Origin: Deltaproteobacteria bacterium
GTDB lineage: Bacteria; Myxococcota_A; UBA796; GCA-2862545
Reading direction: 5' to 3'
Assembly: GCA_006226595.1 (NCBI GenBank)
Contig: SBGP01000009.1
Location: 1 to 64,000 of the forward strand
Length of the DNA: 64,000 bases
Part shown: piece by piece, positions 35,442-44,862 of the stretch
Position numbering within the stretch: position 1 is the stretch's first letter
Layout of the letters: every line of letters begins with the position of its first letter
Made by a program: the position numbers and the translations under genes
The notes under the pieces: model-generated
Told to the model about the DNA's origin: nothing
The model's input: only the letters and a program-made list of their open reading frames with translations
The model's database searches: none

Positions 35442-36793
35442 GAGAGCCCTCCAGTGGCGAGAAGGGTGAACACGGCCGCTGCGACAGCGGCCACGGGGCC
35501 ATAGGCGAGCAGCCCGCGCTCGCGGAGCAGCGAGCAGCCGAGCGACACCGCGGAAGCGAGGCCCGCGGCGAGCAGCGTCGCCCCGAAGAACACGGCCGCC
35601 TCGGACAGGTCGTGGCGAAGTGCGACCACCGCGCTTGGAACCCACACGGCCGGTTGCAGCCACGCGAAGAGCACGAGCCAGCGCGCGCTGCGCTGAGCGG
35701 TCGGGTGCTGAGGCAGCCAGATGCGAAGGAAGGGCGGCTCGTCCCGCTCGAGGATGACGCCGATGGCGGCGGTGAGCCAGATCCCGATCACCGCCAGCGC
35801 GAGTCCGCGGGTCGGCGCCGCGGGGTCGCCGCTCCACGCAGCCAGACCGGCGACGATACCCACGCCCCACATCGCGGAAATCCAGCTGCGGCGAGCGCGC
35901 CAGCCGTGGCGCAGATCCTTGAGCGCATACCGTCCAGCGCCCTCGGGGAGGAAGCGCACGAGCCAGTCCATGTACGCCGCGGTCGCCTCTTCCTGCTCTT
36001 CGACCATGGCGTAGCGCGCGTCGATGTCGGCGAGCACCGCGGTCGCGCGGAACCACCCGGACCGGGCGAGTCGCGGCACCCTGCCGAGGGCGAGCACGGC
36101 CACCAGGGGAGGGAGGGCCACGCTCGCAGCCGCCGCGGCGTCACCCAGCGCCATGCGCCGAACCCCTTCTGCCGCGAGCGCCGCCGGCAGCGACGCCAGG
36201 GCCAGGGCCAGTCCCGGCGCCCACAGGAACGCCGCCTGCTCGCGCGGGTTGCTACCGCGCAGCAGGTCGAGGATCCCGGCGAAGCTCGGGTTCTCGGCCG
36301 CGGAGATGGCGAGCAGGTGGACCGCCGCCGACACCGTGAGCCCGCACAGCCATGCGCCGACAGCGAGCGCTCCGCTCGCGGCCCACACCCCCCAGCCCAG
36401 CGTCGGGACCAGCGGGAGCAGGAGGATGGCGGCGGCCACGGGAAGCCACGCGCGCGCGCGCACGAGATCCCTGAGCTCCTCGATCGCGACCTCGCCGGCA
36501 TCGACCGGCAGCAAGCCGAGGATGCCGCGCCCATCCGACCGGATCAGTGCGCCGTAGGTGTCGATCGCCGCCACGCCCACGAGCACGAGCACGAGGCGCA
36601 CGAGCACGCCGAACAGCCCCTCGCCGTCGGGATCCTTGCCGAGGAAGTGCAGGAACACCGGCTGAAACAGCGGCATGACGAGAAACGCCGCGAGCAGCGG
36701 CAGGACCACACCGAGTGCGGTGAGCAGCGGGCCGCGCTCTGCACGCTGGTGCGCTCGGATGAGGCGCCGCGCCTTTCGGTGAGGATTGGACAC
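35438..36793 (-). CDS. ABC-2-type exporter permease
   Basis: A 451-residue membrane protein with about ten hydrophobic segments (for example VVLPLLAAFLVMPLF, LVLVLVGVAAIDTYG, AAVHLLAISAAEN, VAAVAAAVFTLLATG). It has no recognised signature beyond its gene order: permease then ATP-binding protein in tight GTGA overlap. The long cytoplasmic stretch around 240-310 (ADIDARYAMVEEQEEATA) is unusual for ABC-2 permeases. The exported substrate is unknown. GTG start at 36793, with GGAAGG upstream. Confidence 0.8.
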   Translation of the reverse strand: MSNPHRKARRLIRAHQRAERGPLLTALGVVLPLLAAFLVMPLFQPVFLHFLGKDPDGEGLFGVLVRLVLVLVGVAAIDTYGALIRSDGRGILGLLPVDAGEVAIEELRDLVRARAWLPVAAAILLLPLVPTLGWGVWAASGALAVGAWLCGLTVSAAVHLLAISAAENPSFAGILDLLRGSNPREQAAFLWAPGLALALASLPAALAAEGVRRMALGDAAAAASVALPPLVAVLALGRVPRLARSGWFRATAVLADIDARYAMVEEQEEATAAYMDWLVRFLPEGAGRYALKDLRHGWRARRSWISAMWGVGIVAGLAAWSGDPAAPTRGLALAVIGIWLTAAIGVILERDEPPFLRIWLPQHPTAQRSARWLVLFAWLQPAVWVPSAVVALRHDLSEAAVFFGATLLAAGLASAVSLGCSLLRERGLLAYGPVAAVAAAVFTLLATGGLS

Positions 36794-37037
36794 CTTCCGT
36801 GGCTAACGTGTCCCATGGATTGGCGAGGTCCTTCGCCGTCGACGAAACGATCTTTTCTGTCAGCGTGGCGAATCGCCGTAAACGCCCACGGCATCGGCAC
36901 GTCAAGGCCGTGCAAGCCCCGCGTTGCCAGCGTGAACCTACGCTTTCGGCGAACAAAAGTTGCGGGCGCTCCAGGTGGAGGGTAGATCCGGCCGACTTGG
37001 CGAACCTGTGTTCGCTTTCCTTCTCTACGAGGTCTGA
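36794..37037. other. Divergent intergenic region
   Basis: 244 bp between the ABC permease start and the acidic secreted protein start. It is the least GC-rich stretch nearby (GAACAAAAGTTG), suggesting promoters, but no clear -35/-10 pair could be chosen. GCCGTAAACG at about 36884 is a half-site of the chromosomal palindrome. Confidence 0.4.
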
Positions 37038-37613
37038 ATGTTCCGCACGCTCGCTCTCGCTCTCTTCCTCGCGCCCACCGCCTTCGCCTCTGACCTGGGC
37101 GACCTCGTCGACCTCCCCGAGGCCGAGGTCACCGTCGAGGATCCGGCCGCCGGCGCCATCGACCTCTCCGACGAGGACGACTTCGAGTTCGAGGCCGACA
37201 AGCCGAACGCCGTTCCCGCCACCGAGGCGCCCGCCGCGACCACCGCCGAGCTCGTCGTCGACGAGGCCCCGGCCGCTGCGGCTCCGACCCGTGCGAGCTT
37301 CGCCCCGGCCCCCGACCTTCCGTCCGTCGACCACGTCGAGTTCGAAGACGACTTCGAGTTCGAGACCGCGTCCCCCAAGAAGGCTGCCGCCCCGACCCGC
37401 TCCGAGAGCAAGGTCGAGTTCGTCGACCTCGACGGTGAGGTCGAGACCCCCAAGGCCGAGAAGGTCGAGGAGGAGGAGGTCCGCCCCGAGCTCGATGAGT
37501 TCGAGGTGCTCGAGGGCCTCGAGGACGAGCCCGTCAAGGCCACCGACAAGACCCCGGTGGGCGACGTCGAGGAGCTCCTCTCCGACGACGACGACATCGA
37601 CCTCGACTGGTAG
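37038..37613 (+). CDS. Acidic secreted protein with EDDFEFE repeats
   Basis: A 191-residue protein: signal peptide MFRTLALALFLAPTAFA, then a very acidic, low-complexity chain rich in Glu, Asp, Pro, Ala and Val. The motif DEDDFEFEADKP recurs as FEDDFEFETASP and similar V-E-F-[VD] pieces; no Cys. It is likely disordered and secreted or periplasmic, perhaps cation-binding; that is a guess from composition. It is followed by a very strong hairpin (37625). Own promoter in the upstream region is assumed. Confidence 0.75.
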   Translation: MFRTLALALFLAPTAFASDLGDLVDLPEAEVTVEDPAAGAIDLSDEDDFEFEADKPNAVPATEAPAATTAELVVDEAPAAAAPTRASFAPAPDLPSVDHVEFEDDFEFETASPKKAAAPTRSESKVEFVDLDGEVETPKAEKVEEEEVRPELDEFEVLEGLEDEPVKATDKTPVGDVEELLSDDDDIDLDW

Positions 37614-37624
37614 TCGCGCCACAC

Positions 37625-37661
37625 CGAAGGCCCTGGAGATTGCGGATCTCCGGGGCCTTCG
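37625..37661 (+). terminator. Strong hairpin, probable terminator
   Basis: CGAAGGCCCTGGAGAT and ATCTCCGGGGCCTTCG pair over 16 positions with one G-T, loop of about five bases. No U-tract follows, so it may act as a Rho-type/hairpin barrier or mRNA 3' stabiliser. Confidence 0.7.
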
Positions 37662-37695
37662 TGCGTGTAGGCCCCACGGCGAGATACAGCGGCGC

Positions 37696-38274
37696 ATGCT
37701 GTCGTCGCTCGATGCGCATCCCGTCATGCGCCTGCCGCCCGAGACCGTCGTCCTCGACCTGACCCAGGTGCCGCTCCCGGTGCCGCCGACGCCCTGGTCC
37801 ATCGGTCGCTACGACGAGCTCCGGCCCGGCATGTACCAGACCGAGCTGTTCGCTGGCGGCCGCTGCCTGCACGTCGGACTCGACCTCGGCGGACCCGTCG
37901 GCACGCCGGTCCACGCACCGCTCGCCGGTCGCATCCTGCACCGCGGCTACAACGCCGCTGACGGTGACTACGGCCACGTCCTGGTCACCGAGCACGACCT
38001 GCCCGACGGACGCGTCCTGTTCATCCTCTTCGGTCACCTGTCCGCGGCCTCGGTGGCCCAGTGGCAGCCCGCGGACGCCGTTGCGCGGGGTGCGGTCCTC
38101 GGCTGGCTCGGTGACGCGCACGAGAACGGAGGCTGGCCCCCGCACGTGCACGTGCAGCTCGCCTGGGAACGCCCCGAGACGCACGACATGCCAGGCACCG
38201 TGCACCCCCACGAGCGCGAGGCCGCGCTCGGACGCTACCCGGACCCCTGCGAACTGCTCGGGCGCCTGTACTAG
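37696..38274 (+). CDS. M23-type (LytM) metallopeptidase domain protein
   Basis: A 192-residue protein: HVGLDLGGPVGTPVHAPLAG holds the first zinc His and Asp; FGHLS and HVHVQLAW (H-x-H) complete the LytM/M23 motif set. Peptidases of this fold cut peptidoglycan cross-bridges, but no signal peptide is seen, so it may be cytoplasmic and act on something else, or the true start lies upstream. ATG 37696 is used; the next Met is at 37726. Its stop abuts the miaB stop on the other strand with no gap. Confidence 0.8.
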   Translation: MLSSLDAHPVMRLPPETVVLDLTQVPLPVPPTPWSIGRYDELRPGMYQTELFAGGRCLHVGLDLGGPVGTPVHAPLAGRILHRGYNAADGDYGHVLVTEHDLPDGRVLFILFGHLSAASVAQWQPADAVARGAVLGWLGDAHENGGWPPHVHVQLAWERPETHDMPGTVHPHEREAALGRYPDPCELLGRLY

Positions 38275-39621
38275 CTAGACGCGCTCGCCGCGCGCGCTGT
38301 GCGTAAACCCGCGCGTCACGCGCACGGGCACGGTCTTCTTCACCAGCGACAGGTCGCCGGGGAAGTTCACCATCAGGTTGGTGCCGGTCCGACCGCAGAT
38401 GATGCCGGGATCGTGGCGAGACCAGCCCTCGACCAGCACGTCGACCACCTGGCCCTCGTGGGCGCGCGTCCATGCGGTCGACAGCTCGCGCTGGCGGTTC
38501 TGGAGCCGCGTGAGGCGCGCACCCGCCACCTCGTCCGGGACGATGGGATCCTTGAGCCGCAGCGCCGGGGTGCCCGGACGTGGGCTGTACTTGAACGAGT
38601 AGCTGCCGATGAACCCGACCTCGTCCAGCAGGCTCATGGTGTCCTCGAACTCCTCGTCGGTCTCTCCGGGGAAGCCGACGATGAAGTCGGTGGTGAGGAC
38701 CAGATCGGGGCGCGCGTCCTTGAGCGCCGCGACGATCTCGAGGAAGCGCTCGCGCTTGTAGTAGCGCTTCATCCGGCGGAGGATCTTGTTGTTGCCCGAC
38801 TGCACGGGCAGGTGCAGGTAGCTGGTGAGCTTGGGCAGGTCCCGATACGCCTGCACGACGTCGTCGCCCATGTCGCGTGGGTGGCTGGTCGTGTAGCGGA
38901 TGCGCTCGACGCCCTCGACGTCGCTCACCAGGTACAGAAGCTCCGCGAAGGTCTTCTCGCCCGGCGTCTTGAGCCCGTAGGAGTTCACGTTCTGGCCGAT
39001 GAGCGTGATCTCGACGACACCCTTGTCCACCAGCGCCTTGACCTCGTCGACGATCTGGCCGCTCGGACGGCTGGCCTCGGCGCCGCGCGTGGAGGGCACG
39101 ATGCAGAAGGTGCACTTGTTGTCGCAGCCCTTCTGGATCGTGACGAAGGCGCCCACCTGGCCGTCGGCGGCGGGGTCGACCTCGGTGACGAAGGGGTAGG
39201 TCTCGAGGTCGAGGAACTCGGTGTCGAGCACCCGCTTGCCGTCGACCGCCTCGCGCACGAGCGTGTTCACGTGGGGCACGCCGTCGGGCCCGAACACGAG
39301 GTCGACGTCCTTGTAGCGCTTGAGCAGCGCCTGCCCCTCCTGCTGGGCCACGCAGCCGGCGATGCCGATGGTCACCGGCTGGCCGTTCTTCTTCAGCCGA
39401 CGGTACTCGCCGAGTGCCGAGTGCATCTTCTGCTCGGCCTTGTCGCGGATCGAGCAGGTGTTCAGCAGGATGAGGTCCGCATCCTCGGGGGTGTCGGTCG
39501 CGACGTACCCGTCCACACCGAGCTTGGCGCGGATCTTGGCCGAGTCGTACTCGTTCATCTGACACCCCATGGTGTGGATGAACACCTTCTTCTCGGCGGC
39601 GGTGTCGGGCTGCTGGCTCAT
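38275..39621 (-). CDS. miaB: tRNA-2-methylthio-N6-dimethylallyladenosine synthase
   Basis: A 448-residue radical-SAM methylthiotransferase that adds a methylthio group to i6A37 of tRNAs. UPF0004 domain with Cys20 (MGCQMNEYDS), Cys56 (NTCSIRDKAEQK) and Cys90 (AGCVAQQEG) for the first [4Fe-4S]; the radical-SAM cluster CDNKCTFC at 166-173 followed by PSTRG; C-terminal TRAM domain. The MiaB-specific GCQMNEYDS and RDKAEQK separate it from RimO and MtaB. The ATG at 39621 follows GAGG. Convergent with the M23 gene. Confidence 0.97.
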   Translation of the reverse strand: MSQQPDTAAEKKVFIHTMGCQMNEYDSAKIRAKLGVDGYVATDTPEDADLILLNTCSIRDKAEQKMHSALGEYRRLKKNGQPVTIGIAGCVAQQEGQALLKRYKDVDLVFGPDGVPHVNTLVREAVDGKRVLDTEFLDLETYPFVTEVDPAADGQVGAFVTIQKGCDNKCTFCIVPSTRGAEASRPSGQIVDEVKALVDKGVVEITLIGQNVNSYGLKTPGEKTFAELLYLVSDVEGVERIRYTTSHPRDMGDDVVQAYRDLPKLTSYLHLPVQSGNNKILRRMKRYYKRERFLEIVAALKDARPDLVLTTDFIVGFPGETDEEFEDTMSLLDEVGFIGSYSFKYSPRPGTPALRLKDPIVPDEVAGARLTRLQNRQRELSTAWTRAHEGQVVDVLVEGWSRHDPGIICGRTGTNLMVNFPGDLSLVKKTVPVRVTRGFTHSARGERV

Positions 39622-39715
39622 GGCGGAATCCTCGATGGAACGGGCCCATCTAGCCCGAACCACGCCCGCGGCCAAACCGGACCCCGGGCCGGCCTGGCTC
39701 GCACCGCTCTGCCCG

Positions 39716-42085
39716 CTAGATGGGACGGCTCACCGGCACCCACACGAGCTCGAGGCGCGTGAGGCGCACGTCGTTCTTCTCGAGGCCGACCGGCTGCTCC
39801 TCGATGTCCGCGAGCTTCGCAATCCACTCGGCGCGCAGCCCCGCAATCTGGCTCTCGAGGTCCATCGCGAGCTCGTCGATCTCGTCCTGGAGATCGGCGA
39901 TGTCATCCCTGGTCTCCTCGACGCGGCGGTTCGCCCGCGAGGTCTGCTGCCGGCGGGTCATCGCCGAGCTGAGGCTCTTGCGACGGCCGAAGAACATGCT
40001 CATCACCGTCTCGGCAGCACCGATGAGCTCGTTGCCGGCGCGCTGACGGGCGTCGTCCTCGAGACCGCCGAGGCGGCGCTCGAGCTTGTCGCGCTTGTCC
40101 TCGAGCCGATCGACCTGGCCCTTGACCTTGTCACGGAGCGCGGCCACGGCCTGATCGGCACCGTCGTCGATCGCGAGGCGCACGCGCTGCTCGAACTGCT
40201 CGCGGGTCTCGCCCCCGCGCGACGTCAGCTTGAGGTCGCGATGGCGGAACATGCGCGTCGTCTCGCCCTGCCAGATCTCGTCGACGATGGCCCGCTGGCG
40301 GTCGTCGATCTCCTGGCGGGTGTCGAGCTCGTCGGGAAGCGGAGCGAACAGGTTCTCGCCGGGCGCATCCTCCCGCAGGTAGCGGGGATCGAGCTCCACG
40401 GCGATGGGCTCGGTCGACGCCATCGGGAAGAACAGGCGGTGCTCGACCTCGTCGTGCACGAACTGCGTCCCCTCGTCGAAGCGCAGCTGGAGCTCCGCAT
40501 ACAGCGCGGGCTCCCACAGGGTCTTGCCATCGCTGCGCGCCTGCACGGTGCGATGCCCGAGCGACGGCGCGAGCTCTGCGGAGAACGCGACCTCGGGGTC
40601 GAGGAAGCGCACGGTCAGCCCGCCCGGCATCACCGGTGGCGACGCGGAGAAGCCGGAGGGAACCGGTTCTCCGCCTGTCTGCACGCCGGCCGCGCCGCGG
40701 GGCGCCTTGGCGGCGAGATCGGGCTGCGGCAGCTTCTCGATCTCACGCCGGGTCAGCGGCCCACGGAGCCAGCTCATGGCCCACCGGCTGTGCACGAGCT
40801 TCGGCGCCTCCTCCCGGACGTCGCGCATGACGAACACGCGCGGCTTGAGGTCCTCGAGCCAGGCACTCACCTGCCCCTCGTCGGAGGCCCCGCTCGCGGC
40901 GAGCCCCTCGACGACCTTGGCGCGGTCCTGGGCGGTGTGCAGGCGACCGACGAGCCACAATCCCGCGTTCGACAGCGTGGCGTAGTCCACATCGACGGGG
41001 TTCTGCGTGACGAGCATGGTGCCGAGACCCACGGCGCGCGCCTGCTTCATCAGCGTGAGGATGGGCTTCTTGGCCGGCGGGTTGCGCGGATACGGCGGCA
41101 CGAAGCCGAAGACCTCGTCGAAGTACAGGAGCGCGCGCAGCTGCGACGAGCCGGGCTGGCGTCGGGACCAGCTCACCAGGCGATGCAGCAGCTGGCCGAC
41201 GAAGAACTGGCGCTCGGTCTCGTCGAGGTGCGCCAGCGAGAAGATGTTCACCGGCGTCCGACCGCCTTCGGCGTTCACGAGGGTGTCCGGCTCGAGAGGC
41301 ACGCCCTGGGCCCAGGTCTGGAAGCCCGGTGCCGCGAGCACGCCGTTGAGCGTCATCGCGAGCTTCATGCGCTTGTCGCGCGGCAGGAACTGGTCGACCG
41401 AGAACACGCCGACCTTGCCGAACGGCGGGTCCACGAGCCGAGGGAGCAGTCCCTCGACCGTCAGGCTCTCGCCGGCTTCCCAGGCTGCGTCGATGACCTT
41501 GGTGAGCACGATGTGCTCGGGGTCGGTGACCGGATCCACCTCGCGCCCGAGCAGTCCGAGCAGGGCGGACACGGTGCCCGCCGCCAGGTCCGCGCGCGAC
41601 TCGGCGTCCACGCCCTCCGGCACCGCGAAGCTGCCGAGCACGTCCACGGGAATGCCGGAGGTCGACCCGGGCGTGAACACGCGCACCTCGGCGCGCTGCT
41701 GGTACTCGGACACGCGCTCGGGGGTGATGCCCCAGCCCGCGAGCCCCTGCTTCCACTTCTCGGCGGTGCGCGTCGCGTAGTCGCCGACGCTCATGCCCGC
41801 GCGCTCGGCCACGGAGGGGTCGACCCAGGGCGCGAAGCTCGACGGCGCGAGATCGCCGAAGGCCAGCGCGAGGTTCGCCATGTCTCCCTTGGGGTCGATG
41901 ACGATGAGCGGCACACCCTGGAGCGCGAGCTCCTCGAGCAGCACCACGCACATGCCGGTCTTTCCGCTACCGGTCATGCCCAGGCACACGGCGTGCGAGG
42001 TCAGGCGGTCGGCCTTGAAGGTGACGTCTGCTCCTGTGGGAGCGCCGGTTTCGAGGTCGAACTCCCGTCCCAGGAACATCGCCAT
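39716..42085 (-). CDS. HerA-like ATPase / DUF87 protein
   Basis: A 789-residue P-loop ATPase of the HerA/FtsK-related group. Walker A GMTGSGKTG at about 36-44 follows a short N-terminal beta part; then VIDPKGDM, Walker B ALLYFDEVFGFVPP and an arginine-finger-like later region. The C-terminal 250 residues form a long coiled coil (ETREQFEQRVRLAID, KDKLERRLGGLEDD, ANRRVEETRDDIADLQDEI). Such proteins pump or remodel DNA; without NurA the pairing is unknown. ATG 42085 overlaps the upstream stop by one base, so it is translated with the small gene at 42085-42456. Confidence 0.85.
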   Translation of the reverse strand: MAMFLGREFDLETGAPTGADVTFKADRLTSHAVCLGMTGSGKTGMCVVLLEELALQGVPLIVIDPKGDMANLALAFGDLAPSSFAPWVDPSVAERAGMSVGDYATRTAEKWKQGLAGWGITPERVSEYQQRAEVRVFTPGSTSGIPVDVLGSFAVPEGVDAESRADLAAGTVSALLGLLGREVDPVTDPEHIVLTKVIDAAWEAGESLTVEGLLPRLVDPPFGKVGVFSVDQFLPRDKRMKLAMTLNGVLAAPGFQTWAQGVPLEPDTLVNAEGGRTPVNIFSLAHLDETERQFFVGQLLHRLVSWSRRQPGSSQLRALLYFDEVFGFVPPYPRNPPAKKPILTLMKQARAVGLGTMLVTQNPVDVDYATLSNAGLWLVGRLHTAQDRAKVVEGLAASGASDEGQVSAWLEDLKPRVFVMRDVREEAPKLVHSRWAMSWLRGPLTRREIEKLPQPDLAAKAPRGAAGVQTGGEPVPSGFSASPPVMPGGLTVRFLDPEVAFSAELAPSLGHRTVQARSDGKTLWEPALYAELQLRFDEGTQFVHDEVEHRLFFPMASTEPIAVELDPRYLREDAPGENLFAPLPDELDTRQEIDDRQRAIVDEIWQGETTRMFRHRDLKLTSRGGETREQFEQRVRLAIDDGADQAVAALRDKVKGQVDRLEDKRDKLERRLGGLEDDARQRAGNELIGAAETVMSMFFGRRKSLSSAMTRRQQTSRANRRVEETRDDIADLQDEIDELAMDLESQIAGLRAEWIAKLADIEEQPVGLEKNDVRLTRLELVWVPVSRPI

Positions 42086-42456
42086 CACTCCTCCCAGGGC
42101 GGGATCACGTCCACGATCAGGTCACCGAGCCCGTCGAGATCCGGATCGCGGATGTCGTCGACCTCGTCGGTGTACTGCTTCGCAAGGTTGTTGAGGTAGG
42201 TCTGGACCTCCGCGGCCGGCACGTCGTCGGTGACCACGGCACAGAACGCCAGCCCGAAGCGGGACAGCACCTTGTAGCCGAGGTGCCACTCCTCGTACTG
42301 ATCGCACCCGTCCGCGCGGCGGTCTCCCTCGGCGACCTCGTCGACGATCGCCACCAGTCGTGCGATCCATTCCTCGTCGATCTCGTCGATCTCGGGCTCC
42401 GCGTACAGCGGACGCTCGAAATCAGCATCGAGAACGAGCAGCAGGGCCTCCAGCAT
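42085..42456 (-). CDS. Small acidic hypothetical protein
   Basis: A 123-residue acidic protein (DEIDEEW, DEVDDIRDPDLD) that ends PPWEE. ATG 42456 has GGAGG seven bases upstream; TGATG coupling to the HerA-like gene. It has the size of a small adaptor or partner for the ATPase, but no motif is recognised. Two cysteines (DGCDQ, AFCAV) are seen. Confidence 0.75.
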   Translation of the reverse strand: MLEALLLVLDADFERPLYAEPEIDEIDEEWIARLVAIVDEVAEGDRRADGCDQYEEWHLGYKVLSRFGLAFCAVVTDDVPAAEVQTYLNNLAKQYTDEVDDIRDPDLDGLGDLIVDVIPPWEE

Positions 42457-42554
42457 CGCTCTTCCTCCCACGCGGCAGCACCGGCCACTGGCCGCTGGGC
42501 ATACCAGATGGGACACGACGCGCCAAGCCCTAGTGGAGATTCGCGCGCACGGGC

Positions 42555-44828
42555 CTACGGGGCGGTGCCCTCATCACCCTCGGAAGGGGCGGCCTCGCCC
42601 CCCTCTTCCGCCGGGGCTTCGGGATCGATGCAGTCCTCACCGCCATCCGCGAAGCACACGTAGTGCGTCGCCGTGGCCGCGAGCTTGGCGGTCTTGCGGC
42701 TGCGGTCGGTGCCGATCGCGGTGACCATGCACTCGGCCCCCTCACCCACCTGGATGCGCGCGCTCTCGCCGCCGGTCACCTTGTCGGCGCCACAGGTGAC
42801 GACGAGCTTCTTGGTCGCGGCCAGGCCGCTGTCGAAGCGCGCCTCGCCCTCTGCGAGGGGCGTGTCGTCCACCGGCGGAGGCTCTGGCGCCGGGGCCGGG
42901 GCCGCAGCGGCTTCGACCGGAGCGGCCATCGCGCCGAGCGCGTCAGGACCCTTCACGCTGCGCATGGCGGCGACACCGATGCCGATGCCGACGGTGCCGA
43001 ACACGAGCATCACGCCAGCCGCGATGACGAGCGACAGCAAGGTACCGACGAGGGAGCGTCCACCCGAGGGCGCGGCCACGTCACCGGAGTCCCGCTCCTC
43101 GTCGATGGTGCTCATCGCGATGGCTTCGCGCCCGCGACGGGCGACCGGAACCGGGCTCGGCTCGACCTCCTCGCGCTTGGGCACCTTCATCATCAGCGTC
43201 TGGGCACCTCCCACGGCGGTCGGCACGCGCTCGGGCGCGCCTGAACCGGTGGACTTGCTCGGGGGGGCCGGCGGCTCGGGAGCCGGAGAGTTCCGCTTGG
43301 GACGCGCGAAGGGCGCGGTGTAGACCTCGGCGCTCTTGCGCCCCTTGAGGGTCGGCGGAAGCGCGGGTGGACGGCTCTCCGTGGTCGGCGCATCGTCGAG
43401 CTCGTCGGCAGCGTCGCCCCACTCTTCGGGCACCTGGCTCTCGATCAAGCTCGCCATGCGCACGTCCTCGGCCGAGAACGCCACCGTCGGGCTCTCGTCC
43501 TCCTCCCACTCGGTGAAGATGCTCGAGTCGGAGAAGGCGATGGTCGCCGAGTCGTCGTGATCGACCTCGAAGGTGTGCGCCGCACCGAGCCCGATGCCCT
43601 TGGGCGGGGTCGGATCGACCTCGAAGGTCTGCATCGCCCGGTGGCTGACCTCCTCGCTGATCTCGGCGAGGGTCGCTTCCTTGAGCTTCTGCCAGCGCTG
43701 GTCGTCCTCCGGCAGCTTCACGGCCTCGTCGAGTTCCTCGGCGTGGTCGGTCGGCTCGGGCAGCTCGTCGCGAAGCTCGGGCTCGGCTTCCTCGGTGGCC
43801 CAGCGGCCGAAGGGACGGGAGTCCTCGTTCAGCGTGCGCTCGATCAGCGGATCGGGCTCGCCCTTGGGGCGCGCCTGGTGGAAGGCCTGGACCAGCGGCG
43901 GGATCTCGCGCTCGGCCCACTCGGAGAGGCTCGGCTCGTCGCGCAGCTTGCGCGCGATGCCGCGCAGGCGGTCCACGGTGGACGCCGCGGTGGGACGCTC
44001 CTCGGGCTCGAACGACAGCATCTCGAACAGCAGGTCCGCGAGCTCTTCGCGAATCGCGCCATCGACCTCGGGGAAGGCCTCGTCGAGCTTCTGCAGCCGC
44101 GTGGCGACGTGCTCGTCCTGCGCGTCGCGCGACAGCTTGCCCTTGCCCATGCGGTCGAGAACGACCAGCTCGTAGAGCGTGGCACCGAGGCTGTAGATGT
44201 CGCTCGCGTTCGTCTCGGGCTCGAAGAACAGGCGCTCGGGCGGCATGTAGTCCAGCGAGCCGAAAGACAGCTCCTGGGTGTGCGACTCGCGCGAGTCGAA
44301 GTCCGCGCGCGCCACGCCGAAGTCGAGGACCTTGGGCGTGCCGGAGTCGTCGACCATCACGTTGGACGGCTTGATGTCGCGATGGATGACACGTAGCGGC
44401 TTCTCGCCCGCATAGGGCGGGCGGTTGTAGGCGGCATCGAGGGCCGAGGCCACCGCGGCCGCGATCTCGAGCGACACCCGGATCGGGATGCGCTCTTCGC
44501 GGAGCGTCGCGCTCTTGATCACGAGCTTGAGATCGACGGCCTCGAGGTACTCCATGATCACGGCGCAGCGGCCGTCGATCATGGTGAGGTCGAGCACGTC
44601 CACGATGTTGCGATGACGCAGCCAGCCGAGCAGCCGCGCCTCGTCGCGCATGCGCTTGACGATCTCCTCGTGCTCGGACCACTTCGGGTGCAGGAGCTTG
44701 ATCGCGGCAAGCCGCGAGAAGCCATCCGCGTGGATGATCTTCGCGAGGTAGACGCTACCGAAGCCACCCGCCGCGATCTCTCGCATGAAGTGGAACTGGC
44801 GCGTGGACTGGGGAAGGCTGCCGCTCAT
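42555..44828 (-). CDS. Membrane Ser/Thr protein kinase
   Basis: A 757-residue Hanks-type kinase. Gly-loop AAGGFGSVYLAK (19-30), VAIK-type Lys44, Glu63, HRDIKPSN at 149-156, DFG 169-171, APE-like PPE at about 199. A long acidic linker (340-590), then one TM helix (about 593-622, LVIAAGVMLVFGTVGIGIGV) and an extracytoplasmic domain of about 120 residues with three Cys (VTCGAD, AECMVT, HYVCFADGGEDC). The kinase is intact. It lies 34 bp downstream of the lipoprotein at 44863-45711, so the two may form a sensor-kinase operon; the signal is unknown. This size and C-terminal outside domain are typical of Myxococcota kinases. Confidence 0.95.
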   Translation of the reverse strand: MSGSLPQSTRQFHFMREIAAGGFGSVYLAKIIHADGFSRLAAIKLLHPKWSEHEEIVKRMRDEARLLGWLRHRNIVDVLDLTMIDGRCAVIMEYLEAVDLKLVIKSATLREERIPIRVSLEIAAAVASALDAAYNRPPYAGEKPLRVIHRDIKPSNVMVDDSGTPKVLDFGVARADFDSRESHTQELSFGSLDYMPPERLFFEPETNASDIYSLGATLYELVVLDRMGKGKLSRDAQDEHVATRLQKLDEAFPEVDGAIREELADLLFEMLSFEPEERPTAASTVDRLRGIARKLRDEPSLSEWAEREIPPLVQAFHQARPKGEPDPLIERTLNEDSRPFGRWATEEAEPELRDELPEPTDHAEELDEAVKLPEDDQRWQKLKEATLAEISEEVSHRAMQTFEVDPTPPKGIGLGAAHTFEVDHDDSATIAFSDSSIFTEWEEDESPTVAFSAEDVRMASLIESQVPEEWGDAADELDDAPTTESRPPALPPTLKGRKSAEVYTAPFARPKRNSPAPEPPAPPSKSTGSGAPERVPTAVGGAQTLMMKVPKREEVEPSPVPVARRGREAIAMSTIDEERDSGDVAAPSGGRSLVGTLLSLVIAAGVMLVFGTVGIGIGVAAMRSVKGPDALGAMAAPVEAAAAPAPAPEPPPVDDTPLAEGEARFDSGLAATKKLVVTCGADKVTGGESARIQVGEGAECMVTAIGTDRSRKTAKLAATATHYVCFADGGEDCIDPEAPAEEGGEAAPSEGDEGTAP

Positions 44829-44862
44829 GAGGATGCGAGAGCCTATCAGGCGCGAGCCATCC

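Noticed and set aside
39569-42199. 876-codon open frame opposite the HerA-like gene
   Set aside because: Composition (Leu/Ala/Arg/Glu/His) and lack of motifs mark it as antisense of the real gene.
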